Assembly (NCBI GenBank): GCA_002304445.1
Contig: NEVA01000028.1
Coordinates: 1 to 34,316, forward strand
Source: Opitutia bacterium Tous-C4FEB
Lineage (GTDB): Bacteria > Verrucomicrobiota > Verrucomicrobiia > Opitutales > Opitutaceae
Length of the DNA stretch: 34,316 bases
Direction: 5' to 3'
This document shows, piece by piece, positions 30,914-34,316 of the stretch (its first letter is position 1; every line of letters starts with the position of its first letter). Both the position numbers and the translations under genes were made by a program. The notes beneath the pieces are model-generated. The model was not told where the DNA came from. It saw only the letters and a list, made by a program, of their open reading frames with translations, and did no database searches.

Positions 30914-32353
30914 ATGGCGAGAAAATCGACTGCACCCCGTGGTTCCAGGGTGGCTAAAGCAAGGTCGCCGGGGGTTCATGTCGCTAGGACGCCAAACCCA
31001 CAGCCTTTGCTGCATGCGGTCGATAACGGCCCCACGGTATGCGTCGACCCATCTCCTTATATTTCTGCAGGACGTGATCCTGGTTGGGGTCCGCATTTGG
31101 ATGGTTTCTTGTCACGCAACCGCGAAGCTCTGGCCGCAATCGGTGCCGAGCCTCTCGTTGTTGCTGGTCGCAACGGAATAAGGCTTGAGCTAAAGCCCGG
31201 GCATTCGGCTGGGGCTGTTCCTCTCCGCTCGCCCGTTTCGGGACAAGTCGCGGGAGGATTAGTTGTATCTCCTAGATTCGGTTGGCCCGGAGTGGGCCGG
31301 GTTTTGGCAGCAACGGGTTGGGGAAGTGGGCCTCAATTTCTAACACAGCCGCTCGTCCCAGGAAGTGGTAGGGAAGTGCCGCCGTGGGTGCTCGCTGGTC
31401 CCGTCCTCCAGCGTCTCACAGATCTGTTGTCACACCTAAAACCTGGATACCAAGAGTGCATCGAAGTCCGCACTCATCCCCGTGGTCAGATTCAGTGGTC
31501 GACATACATCGCAAAGCAGATGGCAACTGGACGTTGGCATCATTTGCCCTGTAAATTCAGCGAACTTGGCACTGATTCGCGCTTGCGTCAGACGATTCGG
31601 TGGACGCTTGAGCGTATCCGCCTTGATCTTGCCGCAACCGGTGGCAGCGATCCGATGGCGTTGATCTTGGCGACACTGGCAATGCACCTCCTTGATCAAG
31701 TCGCTGACGTGCCCTCCCGGAGGCCTTATCGTGGCGAATTGGAACGTAATCTCGGTGCGGGTCCACTGACTTCGGCGGTCCTGCGAGAAGGACTCAGAGC
31801 CATTGGCTGGATTGTAGATGAACGAGGGCTTGGGGGTGGCCGCAGTTCCGACGGGCTCGCGTGGACTTTGCCGTTGGAAACCTTGTGGGAGAGGTATGTC
31901 GAGAAATTCGCCCGCTCAGAGGCCTCGCTTTCGGGCGGGCGTGTAAGAGTTGGCCGTCTCGGAGAGACTACCGTGCCGCTGTCTTGGGATCATCGAAGTC
32001 ACCGTGCAATCGGACACTTGGTTCCTGATATCATCGTTGAGAATCCAAAAGGGATCGAAATTATCGACGCAAAATACAAAGCTCACTTTGCTGATCTTGA
32101 TGTGGCGGGATGGAACGCTTTTACCGACGACGCCAAAGAAAGCCTTCGCGCCGATGTTCACCAAGTATTAGCGTATGCAGCGGTTTGCGGCGATGTAGCG
32201 AACGTCACGGCGACCTTGGTATATCCTGTTTCTGCTGGCTTGTATCACGAGTTGAATTTGCGCTCACAACACATCGTGTCCGCTTCGATCCCAGTGGGAA
32301 CTCTAGTGAAACAATTGCGACTACGTGCTCTGCCATTTTCTGGTCTTACTTGA
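30914..32353 (+). CDS. McrC-like PD-(D/E)xK nuclease
   Basis: A 479-residue protein. The C-terminal nuclease core has the PD-(D/E)xK layout of McrC: HLVPDIIVENP (Asp372), then IEIIDAKYK (Asp385, Lys387), and DVHQVLAYAAV (Gln417). The N-terminal ~330 residues are the McrC segment that binds the McrB ring, including TLPLETLWERYVEKF (318-332). With the gene upstream it should cut DNA carrying modified cytosines. The two genes are separated by 2 bp, so they form an operon. Codon use is AT-richer than in the chromosome genes nearby. All catalytic residues are present, so it looks active. Confidence 0.9.
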   Translation: MARKSTAPRGSRVAKARSPGVHVARTPNPQPLLHAVDNGPTVCVDPSPYISAGRDPGWGPHLDGFLSRNREALAAIGAEPLVVAGRNGIRLELKPGHSAGAVPLRSPVSGQVAGGLVVSPRFGWPGVGRVLAATGWGSGPQFLTQPLVPGSGREVPPWVLAGPVLQRLTDLLSHLKPGYQECIEVRTHPRGQIQWSTYIAKQMATGRWHHLPCKFSELGTDSRLRQTIRWTLERIRLDLAATGGSDPMALILATLAMHLLDQVADVPSRRPYRGELERNLGAGPLTSAVLREGLRAIGWIVDERGLGGGRSSDGLAWTLPLETLWERYVEKFARSEASLSGGRVRVGRLGETTVPLSWDHRSHRAIGHLVPDIIVENPKGIEIIDAKYKAHFADLDVAGWNAFTDDAKESLRADVHQVLAYAAVCGDVANVTATLVYPVSAGLYHELNLRSQHIVSASIPVGTLVKQLRLRALPFSGLT

Positions 32354-32366
32354 AGTATAGCACCCA

Positions 32367-32657
32367 TTGCATGCGGATTTTGCCTATAACCGCCGCTTCG
32401 AAATCACCGCGGACCGGCACGCGGGCGGAAGCTGGACGCGGCGATCGCATCCCGACTATACCCTGACGTTCTGGCCGGAGGATTGTTCGAGCGAGGCAGA
32501 GGTTGAGTGGCAGGAGTTGCTGGTGCATGTGCATTTCGACGCGAGATATCGGGTGGAAGACCTCGAGGGCTTGTTCGGCTTGGAAGGAGCGGACGACGCC
32601 GACGAAGAAGTTGAGGGCAACTATAGGCGGCAGAACTTACTCAAGATGCACGCCTAG
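32367..32657 (+). pseudogene. C-terminal remnant of a DUF2357/PDDEXK_7-type nuclease
   Basis: A 96-codon frame from a TTG: FAYNRRFEITADRHAGGSWT, HPDYTLTFWPED, then LVHVHFDARYRVEDLEGLFG and NYRRQNLLKMHA stop. DUF2357 nucleases, partners of AAA+ proteins related to McrBC, have YNRxF, RPDYTL, HFDAKYRVE and LLKMHAYxDA in this order. Here the catalytic Lys is replaced by Arg (DARYR), the N-terminal several hundred residues are absent, and the frame stops right after KMHA. It begins 14 bp after the McrC-like stop. It is a dead fragment, not a partner. Confidence 0.55.
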
Positions 32658-32750
32658 GATAAGAGCGGAGGATCGGGCGATTGAGGAGAGACACGAGGCC
32701 TTGCTCGCGGGTATTGGCGCCGAGCCACGCCGTTGAGCGAATCAGGGCTG

Positions 32751-33050
32751 CTAAGTTTCCTGTTTGCCGAACCGCCTGCCGTCTTCGGTTTCGATGGTTC
32801 CGTCGGGCCAGACTTCGACGGGGAGGATGAAGTCGCCGGTGGTACTGGCGTCGCCGAAGTCGCGTTCGCCGGCGAGGAATTGGCGGAGTTGCTCCATCAG
32901 CATCTCGGCTATCTCGATCTGGGCTTCGCGTTGGGTAGCGTAGGTGACGATGACGCCGTGTTCATCTCGCCACGTGGGCATCATACCTTGGCAAAGCGTG
33001 TCTTCGAAAATCGCGAAAGCCGAACGGGTTGTTTTTATTCGGCAATACAC
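32751..33050 (-). CDS. conserved hypothetical protein, 99 residues
   Basis: Starts MYCRIKTTRSAFAIFEDTLC. The middle TYATQREAQIEIAEMLMEQL, then RQFLAGERDFGDAST, and VEVWPDGTIETEDG resemble a small conserved family I have seen in Proteobacteria and Verrucomicrobia (ATQxEAQxEIAxxxxxxLxQFLxGERDFxDA), with no known function. No signal peptide or membrane segment. The GC content returns to that of the chromosome here, so the gene marks the right side of the accessory region. Confidence 0.7.
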   Translation of the reverse strand: MYCRIKTTRSAFAIFEDTLCQGMMPTWRDEHGVIVTYATQREAQIEIAEMLMEQLRQFLAGERDFGDASTTGDFILPVEVWPDGTIETEDGRRFGKQET

Positions 33051-33226
33051 GGTTAGCTCGTTTTGCCTAAAATAGCGGAAAGCCGCTCAAAGCTCCACGG
33101 ACTATAAGTCACATTTTTCGGAAAACTTGCGGCAGTTTGTGTTTTCCCGGACCGGGGTGCAGCGTCGCCTCCGTGCGCGGCGCAAATGCGCGGTGGCAGT
33201 CATTTTTCCAACAAAACTTCTTCTTT

Positions 33227-34258
33227 ATGGATTATCGCAATCTCGGTCGGTCGGGGCTCAAGGTGCCGGTGCTCAGTTTTGGCACGGGCACGTTTGGCGG
33301 GGGCGGGGATTTTTTCAAAGCGTGGGGCTCGGCCGAGGTCGCCGAGGCGACGCGGCTCGTGGATGTCTGTCTCGAGGCGGGGCTCACGCTGTTTGACTCG
33401 GCGGATGTCTACTCGGGCGGGCGCGCGGAGGAAATCCTCGGGGCGGCGATCAAGGGGCGGCGCGACCAGGTGCTGATTTCCACGAAGGCGACGTTTCGCT
33501 GCGGCCCGGGGCCCAACGATGTGGGCTCGGCGCGGGCGCATCTGATCCCCGCGGTGGAGGCGGCGCTGCGGCGGCTGGGGACGGATTACATCGACTTGTT
33601 CCAGTTGCACGGCTTCGACGCGTTGACGCCGGTCGAGGAGGCGTTGGGCGTGCTCGACGAGCTCGTGCGCGCGGGGAAGATCCGCTACATCGGCTGCTCG
33701 AATTTCTCGGGCTGGCACCTCATGAAGTCGTTGGCCGCTTCGGAGCGGCACGGGTGGTCGCGGTATGTGGCGCACCAGGCCTATTACTCGCTCGTGGGGC
33801 GGGACTACGAAGGGGAGCTGATGCCGCTGGCGCTCGACCAGGGCGTGGGCGCGGTGGTGTGGAGTCCGCTGGGCTGGGGGCGGCTCACGGGGAAGTTGCG
33901 GCGCGGTCAGCCGAAGCCCGAGCAGAGCCGGCTCAACAGTGCGTTGGTGGTCCAGAAAGGACCGCAGGTGGCGGACGAACTTTTGTTCAAAGTCGTCGAT
34001 GCGCTGGAGGCGGTCGCGGCCGAGACCGGCAAGACGGTGCCGCAGGTGGCGCTGAACTGGGTGCTGCGGCGGCCGAGCGTGGCGACGGTGATCGTCGGCG
34101 CGCGCAACGAGGCGCAGTTGCGGGAGAATCTGGGCGCGGTGGGCTGGGCGCTGACGCCGGCGCAGGTGGCGGCGCTGGATGCGGCGAGCGCGGTGCCGCT
34201 CGTTTATCCGTATTGGCACCAGCGGGGCTTTGAGGAGCGGAATCCGAAGCCGGTGTGA
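33227..34258 (+). CDS. aldo/keto reductase
   Basis: A 343-residue TIM-barrel oxidoreductase using NAD(P)H. The catalytic tetrad is visible: Asp57 and Tyr62 in TLFDSADVYSGG, Lys87 in VLISTKATF, His128 in DLFQLHGFD. The start MDYRNLGRSGLKVPVLSFGT is typical for the family, so the ATG at 33227 is used; the frame is open 30 codons further upstream. The cofactor-binding end has VIVGARNEAQLRENLGA. Members reduce sugar aldehydes, ketones or methylglyoxal; the substrate here is unknown. Confidence 0.92.
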   Translation: MDYRNLGRSGLKVPVLSFGTGTFGGGGDFFKAWGSAEVAEATRLVDVCLEAGLTLFDSADVYSGGRAEEILGAAIKGRRDQVLISTKATFRCGPGPNDVGSARAHLIPAVEAALRRLGTDYIDLFQLHGFDALTPVEEALGVLDELVRAGKIRYIGCSNFSGWHLMKSLAASERHGWSRYVAHQAYYSLVGRDYEGELMPLALDQGVGAVVWSPLGWGRLTGKLRRGQPKPEQSRLNSALVVQKGPQVADELLFKVVDALEAVAAETGKTVPQVALNWVLRRPSVATVIVGARNEAQLRENLGAVGWALTPAQVAALDAASAVPLVYPYWHQRGFEERNPKPV

Positions 34259-34316
34259 CGCGGGGGCGCGGGGGGCGGAGGGGGGAGGACGGAATGGGCC
34301 CACGGAATACACGGAT
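34259..34316. repeat. G-rich spacer with CCCACGGAATACACGGAT motif
   Basis: After the aldo/keto reductase stop the sequence is G-rich and ends in the same CACGGAA-type dispersed motif seen at ~12567 and ~12653. Confidence 0.35.

Noticed and set aside
29436-32353. McrBC pair as part of a CoCoNuT or BREX-type multi-gene system
   Set aside because: No coiled-coil, helicase, phospholipase or CARF genes accompany it; only the two genes are intact.

Overview
The window is high-GC bacterial DNA that most resembles a member of the Verrucomicrobiota, probably the Opitutaceae. This is inferred from gene content and was not tested by any search. The supporting genes are DUF6807 and DUF6797 proteins, a DUF6797 protein ending in a cytochrome c, a CE15-type esterase, a bacillithiol cluster, a DUF2911 protein and family-typical intergenic hairpins and heptamer repeats. 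No rRNA, tRNA or CRISPR array was seen.

Layout. 1-950: the left edge holds the start of an IS1634-like transposase. It abuts an FMN-reductase gene cut off after about 83 codons, followed by a two-helix membrane protein. 972-2211: a Fic AMP-transferase-type protein with a C-terminal winged helix. Its promoter carries five AATT-centred sites. 2351-9314: DUF1643 protein, MFS transporter, DUF6807 protein, and a divergent pair (Tat-exported sugar isomerase/epimerase plus DUF6797-cytochrome c) that looks like periplasmic sugar catabolism.

9717-17190 (minus strand): PIG-L deacetylase, 58-residue membrane protein, sodium:solute symporter, a half-length BshC-like protein, BshB1 and BshA. This links a transporter and a secreted deacetylase to bacillithiol synthesis. 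17352-25889: DUF2911 protein with a terminator, formate-tetrahydrofolate ligase, a clan-CD-like lipoprotein, an exported amidohydrolase, a CE15-like esterase, and an overlapping pair of a DksA-like protein and a ribosome hibernation factor.

26012-33050 is an accessory region with many broken genes. It has a Vsr endonuclease fused to a DinB fragment, a RelE-type toxin-antitoxin pair, a frameshifted antitoxin, a VapC-type pair, a ~127-bp direct repeat whose second copy is joined to another Vsr fragment, and an HsdM remnant. Next come an intact McrB/McrC-like modification-dependent restriction pair of visibly lower GC, and the C-terminal remnant of a second, DUF2357-type nuclease. The window ends with a small conserved protein and an aldo/keto reductase.

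The two places most worth follow-up are the bacillithiol operon with its short BshC-like protein, and the McrBC island, where the AAA+ protein has an N-terminal domain I cannot assign.
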